The notes under the pieces were generated by a model. The model was given only the letters and a program-made list of their open reading frames with translations, was not told the DNA's origin and ran no database searches. This document shows positions 43,079 to 50,723 of a DNA stretch of 64,000 nt, in pieces (position 1 is the first letter of the stretch; each line of letters begins with the position of its first letter). Position numbers and translations under genes: made by a program. Source of the stretch: Elusimicrobia bacterium GWF2_62_30 (GTDB lineage: Bacteria; Elusimicrobiota; Elusimicrobia; Elusimicrobiales; UBA9959); contig MGUK01000095.1 of assembly GCA_001799995.1 (NCBI GenBank), forward strand, positions 1 to 64,000, given 5' to 3'.

Positions 43079-43963
43079 ATGAACCGAAAAAAAGAACGCC
43101 TGATAAAATACCTGTTCACGACGCTGGCTTTCGCTTCGCTGGCCTTCCTTATAGGCATTGTCCTGGTGCTCTTTAAAGAGGCGCTACCCATTTTCGCCAA
43201 GGTCGGGCCGAAGGCTTTCCTCCTCGGGGAAAGCTGGTATCCGACAGCCGAACCGCCGGAGTTCGGTATCCTGCCGCTGATACTGGCCTCGCTGTGGGTA
43301 ACCGCGGGGGCGCTGGTCATCTGCGTGCCCCTCGGAGTGGGCAGCGCTTTATACCTGCACGAACTGGCGGGACCCCGCCAGCGGGCGGTGCTCAAGCCCG
43401 TTATCGAGATCCTGGCTTCGGTCCCTTCCATCGTCTACGGCTTTTTCGGCATGGTCATACTGGCGCCCTGGCTGCAGGATACTTTCGAACTCCCGATCGG
43501 CCTTTGCGTGCTTACCACCAGCATCATCCTGGGCGTGATGGCCACGCCCACCGTCGCGAGCATCGCCGAAGACGCGCTGAGCTACGTGCCCAGGTCCTTC
43601 CGCGAGGCTTCTTTCGCCGTAGGCGCCGACCGCTGGCAGACCCTGACGAAAGTAATAATCCCCGCCGCCGGCTCGGGCATTTCCACCGCCATAATCCTGG
43701 GCATGAGCCGGGCCATCGGCGAGACCATGACCGTGCTGATGGTGGCCGGCGGGTCCGCCGTAATACCTTCTTCTATCTTCGATCCGGTGCGGCCCATGAC
43801 GGCGGCCATAGCGGCCGAGATGGGAGAGGCGCCGGTGGGCAGCGAACACTATAACGCCCTGTTCGCCATAGCGCTGATACTGTTCCTGATAACTTTCGTC
43901 TTCAACATAGCGGCCGAACTTATAAGCCGCCGTTTCAGGCTTAAATTGGGGCTTTCCAGATGA
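43079..43963 (+). CDS. pstC: Phosphate ABC transporter permease PstC
   Basis: 294 residues, six membrane helices. Typical phrases: LPLILASLWVTAGALVICVPLGVGSALYLHE, EILASVPSIVYGFFGMVIL, and the ATPase-contact loop SYVPRSFREASFAVGADRWQT. SD AGAAGGA. The ATG of pstA overlaps its stop (ATGA). Confidence 0.93.
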   Translation: MNRKKERLIKYLFTTLAFASLAFLIGIVLVLFKEALPIFAKVGPKAFLLGESWYPTAEPPEFGILPLILASLWVTAGALVICVPLGVGSALYLHELAGPRQRAVLKPVIEILASVPSIVYGFFGMVILAPWLQDTFELPIGLCVLTTSIILGVMATPTVASIAEDALSYVPRSFREASFAVGADRWQTLTKVIIPAAGSGISTAIILGMSRAIGETMTVLMVAGGSAVIPSSIFDPVRPMTAAIAAEMGEAPVGSEHYNALFAIALILFLITFVFNIAAELISRRFRLKLGLSR

Positions 43964-44892
43964 GGGCCCGGACCTTGATGAATACCCATGAAAGCGCGAT
44001 CGCGAGCGTGCCCCCGGTCCGGCAGCCGGCCAGGGGACGCAAAAAGCGCGGCCTTACGCAGAAAATAGGCTTCGCCGCGCTGGCCGCGTGCATGGCGGCC
44101 AATATCTTTTTCCTGGGGGCCATAATATTCTTTATCGGGCTCAAAGGCCTGGGCGCCATAAACTGGGCGTTCCTGACCCAGGCCCCGCGCGACGCTATGA
44201 CCGCCGGCGGCGTAGCCCCGGCCATCGTCGGAACTTTATATCTTACGCTAGGCGCAATAATGTTCGCGCTGCCGCTGGGCGTGGCCAGCGCGGTGTACCT
44301 TACGGAATATTCGCCTAAAGGCTGGATAGTGAACCTGCTGCGGGTCAGCGTCAATAACCTGGCGGGGGTGCCCTCGGTGGTTTTCGGGCTGTTCGGGCTT
44401 ACCGTGTTCGTGAAATACATGGGGTTCGGGGTTTCTATCATTTCCGGTTCGCTGACCCTGGGCATACTGGCCCTGCCGGTGATAATCTCGGCTTCGCAGG
44501 AGGCGCTGGTGGCGGTGCCCCAGTCCATCAGGGAAGCTTCGCTGGCGCTGGGCGCCACGCAGTGGGAGACCATCCGCAAGGTGGTGCTCCCGGCCGCGCT
44601 GCCGGGCATCCTCACCGGGGTTATCCTCAGCGTAGGCCGCGTGGCGGGCGAGACGGCGCCAATACTGTTCACCGCGGCCGCCTTCTACGTGAAGGGCTAC
44701 CCGGATTCGCCTTTCTCCGAGGTGATGGCGCTGCCTTACCACATTTACGCGCTGATGACCGAAGGCACGCATCCTGAAGAGCAGACCAGGATAGCCTACG
44801 GTTCCAGCCTGATCCTGCTGGCGCTGGTGCTGTCGGTGTCGATGATCGCTATCTTCATAAGGCAGAGGCAAAGGAAAACCTATCATGCATGA
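43960..44892 (+). CDS. pstA: Phosphate ABC transporter permease PstA
   Basis: 310 residues, six helices after a basic cytoplasmic start ([15 protein letters not shown]). [19 protein letters not shown] and the coupling loop [38 protein letters not shown] are diagnostic of PstA. It overlaps pstC by 4 bp and pstB by 8 bp. Confidence 0.93.
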   Translation: MRARTLMNTHESAIASVPPVRQPARGRKKRGLTQKIGFAALAACMAANIFFLGAIIFFIGLKGLGAINWAFLTQAPRDAMTAGGVAPAIVGTLYLTLGAIMFALPLGVASAVYLTEYSPKGWIVNLLRVSVNNLAGVPSVVFGLFGLTVFVKYMGFGVSIISGSLTLGILALPVIISASQEALVAVPQSIREASLALGATQWETIRKVVLPAALPGILTGVILSVGRVAGETAPILFTAAAFYVKGYPDSPFSEVMALPYHIYALMTEGTHPEEQTRIAYGSSLILLALVLSVSMIAIFIRQRQRKTYHA

Positions 44893-45760
44893 TACCATGG
44901 TGGATTATGAAAAACAGATGGGCCTGGAGAACTTCCACCCGTCCCTGGTGAAAGGCCCGGTGGGGATAAATATGAACTCCCTGGGAGAAGCCGATTTGTT
45001 CGGCTCGGAGCCGAAGATCGACGCGCGCGGCGTTAACTTCTACTATGGCTCCAAAAAAGCTCTGAACAATATAAACCTGGGCTTTTTGCCGCGCCGGGTG
45101 ACGGCCATAATCGGCCCGTCCGGCTGCGGCAAGTCCACGTTCATCCGCCTCCTGAACCGCATGCACGAGCTGGTGCCCGGCACGCGGCTGGAGGGGGAGA
45201 TCCTGCTGGACGGGCTGGATATCACGGGCCCGGCCTGCGACGCCGCCGAGCTGCGCAAGCGCGTGGGCATGGTGTTCCAGAAGCCCAACCCCTTTCCCAA
45301 GACCATTTTCGAGAACGTGGCCTACGGCCTGGAAGTCAACGGCGTCACCGACAAGGAACTGATCCGGGGGAAAGTGATAGATTCCCTGAAAAAAGCCGCG
45401 CTCTGGGGCGAGGTGAAGGACCGGCTGAAAGACAGCGCGCTGGGCCTTTCCGGCGGGCAGCAGCAGCGGCTGTGCATCGCCCGGTGCCTGGCCGTGGAGC
45501 CGGAGGTGATCCTTTTCGACGAGCCCTGCGCCAGCCTCGATCCCATCTCCACGGGCAAGATCGAGGAACTGATCCTGGAGCTGAAAAAGGAATACACGAT
45601 AATTATCGTCACGCACAATATGCAGCAGGCTGCGCGGGTTTCCGACAGGACGGCCTTCTTCCTGATGGGCGAGCTGATAGAGGAAGGCCGCACCGAAAGG
45701 ATCTTCAAGGCGCCGCGCGACAAGCGCACCGAAGACTATATCACGGGCCGGTTCGGTTAA
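44885..45760 (+). CDS. pstB: Phosphate ABC transporter ATPase PstB
   Basis: 291 residues; the first 40 or so precede the usual PstB start ([16 protein letters not shown]), so translation could also begin at a later ATG. Walker [11 protein letters not shown]-loop [20 protein letters not shown], signature [16 protein letters not shown], Walker [23 protein letters not shown] and the H-loop TH are all intact. Powers phosphate import. Confidence 0.95.
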   Translation: MHDTMVDYEKQMGLENFHPSLVKGPVGINMNSLGEADLFGSEPKIDARGVNFYYGSKKALNNINLGFLPRRVTAIIGPSGCGKSTFIRLLNRMHELVPGTRLEGEILLDGLDITGPACDAAELRKRVGMVFQKPNPFPKTIFENVAYGLEVNGVTDKELIRGKVIDSLKKAALWGEVKDRLKDSALGLSGGQQQRLCIARCLAVEPEVILFDEPCASLDPISTGKIEELILELKKEYTIIIVTHNMQQAARVSDRTAFFLMGELIEEGRTERIFKAPRDKRTEDYITGRFG

Positions 45761-45769
45761 GGGGAGAAC

Positions 45770-46438
45770 ATGGAAAGACATTTTGACGAGGAATTAAGAC
45801 AGCTTAAAAGCCAGCTGCTGAAGATGGCCGAGATGGCCCAGGCCGCGATAACGCAGGCCGTGGAAGCGCTGAAGAACAGGGACAAGGACGCGGCGCAGCG
45901 CGTGATAGATTCCGACGTGGGCATGGACAGCCTGGAGCTGGTCATCGACGACAAATGCCTTGACCTTATAGCCCTGCACCAGCCGATGGCCGGCGACCTG
46001 CGCTTCATTACCACCGCGATCAAGCTCAACGCCGAGCTGGAGCGCATCGGGGACCTGGCCGTGGACGTGGCGCAGCGCGCGCTGGAAATATCGGGCAAGC
46101 CGGAGCTGAAGCCGCTGGTGGATATCCCGCGCCTGGGGGAAATGGCCAAGAGCATGACCGGGAAGGCCATAGAGGCTTTCATCAAAGGCGACACCGCGCT
46201 TGCGAAGGCGGTCGTGCTTTCGGACGCCGAAGCCGACGACCTGAAACGCGCCGTGGAGAAGGAATTGATCTACGACTATATGATGAAGGAGGCCGCCACG
46301 GCCGACCGCGCGGTGCCGCTGCTGCTGGCCGCGCGCCACCTGGAGCGGGTCTGCGACCATGCCGTCAGCATGGCCGAGGACATAATTTACATGGTTTCGG
46401 CCGTGGTGGTGCGGCATCACCCGGAAGAACTGAAATAG
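45770..46438 (+). CDS. phoU: Phosphate signalling protein PhoU
   Basis: 222 residues, all-helical repeat with the two PhoU halves (LELVIDDKCLDLIALHQPMAGDLRFITTAIKLNAELERIGDLAVDVA and AARHLERVCDHAVSMAEDI, each containing the metal-binding E..R..D pattern). It links PstB activity to inhibition of PhoR. SD GGGGAGA; ends the pst operon. Confidence 0.93.
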   Translation: MERHFDEELRQLKSQLLKMAEMAQAAITQAVEALKNRDKDAAQRVIDSDVGMDSLELVIDDKCLDLIALHQPMAGDLRFITTAIKLNAELERIGDLAVDVAQRALEISGKPELKPLVDIPRLGEMAKSMTGKAIEAFIKGDTALAKAVVLSDAEADDLKRAVEKELIYDYMMKEAATADRAVPLLLAARHLERVCDHAVSMAEDIIYMVSAVVVRHHPEELK

Positions 46439-46488
46439 CAGCTCACGCAATTTCCCGCGGAATTCCTCCTCGTCGCGGGAAGGGAGCG

Positions 46489-46543
46489 CTTTACATACAT
46501 TTTACACGGGCTTTATGCGGGCTTCATACGCTTGTTCTAAACT
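46489..46543 (+). promoter_or_regulatory. Four-repeat Pho box promoter of the Pit unit
   Basis: 11-bp repeats CTTTACATACA (46489), TTTTACACGGG (46500), CTTTATGCGGG (46511) and CTTCATACGCT (46522), then TAAACT at 46538. The TTTTAC repeat starts 38 bp before the -10. Strongest of the three boxes. Confidence 0.78.
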
Positions 46544-46577
46544 ATAGGGGTAGTCTAACCCGTTACCAGGAGAGAAT

Positions 46578-47204
46578 ATGGCCATTAATTTCATGCCCAA
46601 GGAAGTGAAGTTCTTCGATTACCTCAACCTGCAGGCCGAGAACCTGATGAAGATCGCGGCCTTTTTTAAAGAAGCCGTGAAGGACGGCGTGCTGGACGAG
46701 GCCGAAGTGAAAAAGATCCATGACCTGGAGCACGAAGGCGATACGCTGGCGCACGAGATCACCGACATGCTCAACCGCACCTTCATCACCCCCATCGACC
46801 GCGAGGATATTTACGCGCTGGCCAACCAGATAGACGACGTGGTGGATATGCTTAACGCCATGGCCGGCCGCGTGAAGCTCTATAAACTCAGCCCCGGCGA
46901 CGCGCATTTCGCGCAGTTCATAGACCTTATAGACCAGGCCGCCGCCGCCCTGGCGAACGCGGTCAAGTTCATGCCCGATACCAAGCGCCAGCGCCGCGTG
47001 CTGGACCACTGCATCGAGATCAACCGCCTGGAGAACCTGGGCGACGCCGTCCGCGAAAAAGCCATCAGCAACCTGTTCGAGACCGAGAAAGACCCCATGA
47101 TGGTCATAAAGTGGAAGGAGATCTACGAAGTTGCCGAAGGCACGCTGGATAAATGCGAGCACGTGGCGAAAGTCATAGAGGGCATCTTGGTGAAACATGG
47201 ATAG
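46578..47204 (+). CDS. DUF47/PhoU-like accessory protein of Pit
   Basis: 208 residues, helical, with PhoU-like EGD..AHEI and IDDVVDMLNAMAGRVKLY motifs. DUF47 proteins are commonly encoded directly before Pit and are thought to control it. SD CAGGAGAG. Its stop overlaps the Pit start by 8 bp. Confidence 0.9.
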   Translation: MAINFMPKEVKFFDYLNLQAENLMKIAAFFKEAVKDGVLDEAEVKKIHDLEHEGDTLAHEITDMLNRTFITPIDREDIYALANQIDDVVDMLNAMAGRVKLYKLSPGDAHFAQFIDLIDQAAAALANAVKFMPDTKRQRRVLDHCIEINRLENLGDAVREKAISNLFETEKDPMMVIKWKEIYEVAEGTLDKCEHVAKVIEGILVKHG

Positions 47205-48195
47205 CACGCTGATCGCCATTATCTTCCTGGTCGTCCTGGCGCTGTTCTTCGACTTCCTGAACGGCTTCCATGACGCGGCCAATTCCATCGCCACCATCGT
47301 CGCTACCCGCGTGCTGTCGCCCAAGTACGCGGTCATGTGGGCGGCCTTCTTCAACTTCATCGCCTTCGCCTTCTTCGGCCTGCACGTGGCCAATACGCTG
47401 GGCAAGAACATCATCGACATCACGCAGGTGGACAGCTATGTCATCTTCGGCGCGCTGATGGGGGCCTGTTCCTGGAATATCATCACCTGGTATTTCGGCA
47501 TCCCGTCCAGTTCCTCCCACGCGCTGGTGGGCGGGCTGATAGGCTCGGCGGTGGTGAAGGCCGGCACCTCGGCGCTGATGATGAGCGGGATACTTAAGAC
47601 GGTGGCTTTTATCGTCATCTCCCCGATGGTGGGCATGGCGCTGGGCGCCATTTTCGGGACCGTGATCTACAACCTCTTCGCCAAACAGACGCCGTCAAAT
47701 GTGGACCACTGGTTCCGCAAGGGGCAGCTGCTGTCGGCCGCGGCCTACAGCCTTGGCCACGGCGGCAACGACGCGCAGAAGACCATGGGCATCATAGCCA
47801 GCCTGCTCTTCAGCGCCGGCTACCTAGGCCCGGAATTCCACGTGCCGCTGTGGGTAGTGCTCTCCTGTCACGGCGCTATCGCGCTGGGGACCATGTCCGG
47901 CGGCTGGAGAATAGTGAAGACCATGGGCAACAAGCTTTCCAAGCTTAAACCCGTGGACGGCTTCTGCGCCGAGGGCGCGGCCTCCATGGTACTGTTCGGT
48001 GCCTCGGCTATCGGCGTGCCGATAAGCACCACCCATACCATCACCGGCGCCATAGTGGGCGTCGGTTCTCTCAAGGGGGCGCGCGCCGTGAAATGGGGCG
48101 TGGCCGGCAACATAGTCTGGGCCTGGATCATCACGATCCCGGCCGCGGCCCTTATATCCGCCGCCTGCTATAAACTGGCCGTGCTGGTGTTCTAA
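47197..48195 (+). CDS. pit: Inorganic phosphate transporter Pit
   Basis: 332 residues, about ten membrane helices. The two inverted PHO4 signatures are present: FDFLNGFHDAANSIATIVATRVL near the start and SLGHGGNDAQKTMGII at about residue 185, with ISTTHTITGAIVGVGS later. Low-affinity symport of metal phosphate with protons is typical. Placed under a Pho box, which is unusual for Pit. Terminator follows. Confidence 0.93.
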   Translation: MDSTLIAIIFLVVLALFFDFLNGFHDAANSIATIVATRVLSPKYAVMWAAFFNFIAFAFFGLHVANTLGKNIIDITQVDSYVIFGALMGACSWNIITWYFGIPSSSSHALVGGLIGSAVVKAGTSALMMSGILKTVAFIVISPMVGMALGAIFGTVIYNLFAKQTPSNVDHWFRKGQLLSAAAYSLGHGGNDAQKTMGIIASLLFSAGYLGPEFHVPLWVVLSCHGAIALGTMSGGWRIVKTMGNKLSKLKPVDGFCAEGAASMVLFGASAIGVPISTTHTITGAIVGVGSLKGARAVKWGVAGNIVWAWIITIPAAALISAACYKLAVLVF

Positions 48196-48210
48196 GTTCC
48201 CGCGGCAAAT

Positions 48211-48241
48211 AAAAAACCCTCCTTAGCGGGAGGGTTTTTTA
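48211..48241. terminator. Bidirectional intrinsic terminator
   Basis: AAAAAACCCTCC / GGAGGGTTTTTT hairpin, loop TTAGCG, between pit and the convergent rubrerythrin-like gene. Confidence 0.9.
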
Positions 48242-48257
48242 TTGGCGGCGGCCGGTT

Positions 48258-48851
48258 TCAGGCGGGCAGGTGCGGATAGGCGGACCTGATCTTCCTCTCG
48301 TGCTCGCGCTCTTCCTGCACAAGTTCGTGCATCCTTAATTTGCGCCAGGAATCCGGAAAGGAGTGTTCGAACAACAGATAAAAGTCGGCGGTCTTGATCT
48401 CCTGGCGTATCGCCCACCAGGCCAGTTCATCCTCCCTGGCTCCGCGCGCGGGCCTGTCCTCGAAGATCCCGGCCTTTTTCATCTGTTCCAGGAGGACCGG
48501 CCATTCGGCCTTATTGGGGGGGAGCGTGTCCCAGCGCTCAATGTAATCCTGGAACAATTGCTTATGGGCCGCCTCCGACTCCGCCAGGCCCGAACAAAGG
48601 GCCCGCGTCTCGGGGGTCTTCGCCATCCTGGCCAGTTCCAGGTAGACCTCCCGGCCGCCTTCCTCTATCAGTACCGCCAGCCTGTAAAAATCGCGCAGCC
48701 GCGCGTTAATGCCCAGGAGGGCCATCCGGCTTCCTTTTTTAGGCGGGCTCCATTCGTCGGCGCTGCGCGACCTGACATATTGGGCGATAAAATGCGCAGC
48801 GAAGAGCGCGATTATCGCGGCGGTAAGAAAATAGATGATGTTGTCGCTCAC
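48258..48851 (-). CDS. Membrane-anchored rubrerythrin/ferritin-like diiron protein
   Basis: 197 residues. One N-terminal membrane helix (about 5-25) is followed by a four-helix region with ferritin-like ligands: EEGGREVYLELA, SEAAHKQLFQDYI, EIKTADFYLLFEHS and EEREHERKI. These E and E..H residues would hold a di-iron site, as in rubrerythrins, which reduce peroxide. No rubredoxin domain. TATAAT (in TTGTATAAT) lies upstream on the minus strand near 48864-48869. Confidence 0.75.
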   Translation of the reverse strand: MSDNIIYFLTAAIIALFAAHFIAQYVRSRSADEWSPPKKGSRMALLGINARLRDFYRLAVLIEEGGREVYLELARMAKTPETRALCSGLAESEAAHKQLFQDYIERWDTLPPNKAEWPVLLEQMKKAGIFEDRPARGAREDELAWWAIRQEIKTADFYLLFEHSFPDSWRKLRMHELVQEEREHERKIRSAYPHLPA

Positions 48852-48942
48852 AGGTAAGATTATACAATTTGCGGGTTCAGGTGCCGGAAGGCCGTATTCC
48901 GGGCTGGGCCCCGCAATGAAAAAGGTTAAAAGGCGCGGCGGT

Positions 48943-49425
48943 TCATTTAACTACGGGTAAGCCGGCGGCCGTCCAGGCGATGATGCCGCCGGCGATATCG
49001 TGCGCCCCGGTAAAGCCCAGTTGGCCCATGGTCTCCAGGGCTTTGCCGCTGCGCTTGCCGGAACGGCAATAGATCAGGTAGTTCGCGCTTTTATCCAGCT
49101 TGCCGAGCTTTTCGGCGAAGTCAGGCGCGTAGAAATCCATCAGCGCCGCGTCCTTCAGGCGGCCCTGGGCGTATTCGTCCGGAGTGCGTATGTCTATCAG
49201 CGCGGGCTTCTGCTGTTCCAGGAATTCCAGCGCCTTTGCCGGCTCCAGGTTCGGCGCAAGCCGGGAGGAGGCGACCGCCTGCGGGGCGGAAGGGGCGAAG
49301 AAGGAAGTAAAGCTCTTCATCATTTCTTTAAAGGAAAACGGCTTTTTCCCGTCGAACATGTCAAAAGACCAGGCCGCGCTGCCGGCCAGGCAGAGAAGGG
49401 CCGCTGCGAAAACTATTCTTTTCAT
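48943..49425 (-). CDS. Exported rhodanese-domain protein
   Basis: 160 residues: signal peptide (MKRIVFAAALLCLAGSAAWS), a linker, and a rhodanese domain (about 70-160) with LIDIRTPDEYAQGRLKDA and the active-site Cys in YCRSGKRS. Sulfur transfer or a thiol-based role in the periplasm. TTGCGA - 17 bp - GATAAT lies upstream with SD AGGAG. Confidence 0.85.
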   Translation of the reverse strand: MKRIVFAAALLCLAGSAAWSFDMFDGKKPFSFKEMMKSFTSFFAPSAPQAVASSRLAPNLEPAKALEFLEQQKPALIDIRTPDEYAQGRLKDAALMDFYAPDFAEKLGKLDKSANYLIYCRSGKRSGKALETMGQLGFTGAHDIAGGIIAWTAAGLPVVK

Positions 49426-49499
49426 GGTATTCTCCTGTCATTGCCGGAATTATTATCCCATTTAGGCGGACCGTTCGCAAAGAGCGGCGAAGGGTGACC

Positions 49500-50522
49500 T
49501 TAAAGGCCGAGCCGGCCGCCGGAGAGCCTGAGCTCTTCCATGCCGGTCTTCAGGGTGTAAATTTTAAGCCAGCTGTTATAGACCGAGCAGTAGGCCGCGT
49601 CGGAGGAGGAGCCGGCGCTTTTGAGGCAGGCGCCGTTGAGCTGGTCTACGGCGAGGTTCTCATACTCTTTCTTGATGATCCAGTCCGCGTCCATCGCAAA
49701 GCCGCAGCGCAGCACTATCTTGTCCTGCTCTTCCGGGGTCTTGCCGCGCAGCCAGTCCATCAGTTCCACGGAGCTGGTCCCGCAGAGTTCCGTCTTCCAC
49801 TCGGCTTCGTTGGCCGCCTGCAGGGCCGCCTTCCCGCCGGAACCGGGCGCGGTTTTTTGCAGCATCTGGGCGAAGCGCGCTGAGGCGGCCGCCGTTTCCG
49901 CCGGGCCGAGCTTGGCGAACTTGGCGGAGGTATAATGCGCCTCCACTTTTTTGAGCAGCGCGGGTTTAAGCGCTTCGAAATAATACGCGTCCCAGGAGGA
50001 GATGGCGGCCCGGGCTTTGGCTTCCTCGGCCTTCTTGAGCTTGTTTGAGCGGTCGCAGCCGGAGTCCAGGGCGCAGACCTTGTCCGGCAGGGTGGCCGCG
50101 TCGTACTTCTCCTGTACCGTCTGCGAGTTATAGCGGTAAACCGGGGAGAAAACCGTCGCGCTCTCCGGGCTCAGGTCGAGCACGGTGAAATTGTGGAAAT
50201 CCGGCAGGGTGGAGTCCTGTATCTGCACCAGCAGGCGGCGCGGCCAGCCGGTAAGCCGGTAGAAGCGCAGGCTGTTCATGGAGTAGCGGAAATACGGGTG
50301 GCCGTTTACCAGGTAATCGAAAGAGCCGCTGAATTCGGCAAGCAGGGCCGCGTTGTCGGTTACCCGGAAATTGCCGGCTGTTTTTATGGGGGAAGGCGCC
50401 GTTACCCGGGGCAGGGCCAGTTGTTTTATCTCCAGGGGTTTAATTGCCTGCAGCTCCGCGAAATCCGTCGCGTAAGCCGTGCCGGAAAACATAAGGAAAG
50501 CCGCCGTAAGGGTTCTTATCAT
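49500..50522 (-). CDS. Secreted protein of unknown function
   Basis: 340 residues from the ATG at 50522, which begins a signal peptide (MIRTLTAAFLMFSGTAYA); an in-frame ATG at 50573 adds a non-signal extension. The middle is helical (TLPDKVCALDSGCDRSNKLKKAEEAKARAAISSWDAYY, seen in pieces) with several paired cysteines, suggesting disulfides in the exported form. No family recognised. Divergent from alaS. Confidence 0.7.
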   Translation of the reverse strand: MIRTLTAAFLMFSGTAYATDFAELQAIKPLEIKQLALPRVTAPSPIKTAGNFRVTDNAALLAEFSGSFDYLVNGHPYFRYSMNSLRFYRLTGWPRRLLVQIQDSTLPDFHNFTVLDLSPESATVFSPVYRYNSQTVQEKYDAATLPDKVCALDSGCDRSNKLKKAEEAKARAAISSWDAYYFEALKPALLKKVEAHYTSAKFAKLGPAETAAASARFAQMLQKTAPGSGGKAALQAANEAEWKTELCGTSSVELMDWLRGKTPEEQDKIVLRCGFAMDADWIIKKEYENLAVDQLNGACLKSAGSSSDAAYCSVYNSWLKIYTLKTGMEELRLSGGRLGL

Positions 50523-50639
50523 ATGTATAGGATACCCCGCGGACGGGCTTTGTATAAGTGTCAAAAGCCCCACCCGTTTTGGGCAATGGTACTATTGATA
50601 ACCGTCAAACCCGTGGCTCCGGCGGCAGCGGCGCGGAAC

Positions 50640-50667
50640 CTGACCCCGCCGGGCAATTTTGTATAAT
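50640..50667 (+). promoter_or_regulatory. Promoter of alaS
   Basis: CTGACC (50640-50645), 16 bp, TATAAT (50662-50667) in TTGTATAAT. Confidence 0.5.
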
Positions 50668-50723
50668 CTACTTCCGGATAAAGCGGGATTTCCCTGCCGC
50701 CGCGGCGTTTTTTTAAGGATCTT

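Noticed and set aside
48900-48915. CTGGGCCCC near 48904 as another regulon site
   Set aside because: It lies at the 3' end of a minus-strand gene region without a matching -35/-10 at the expected distance.
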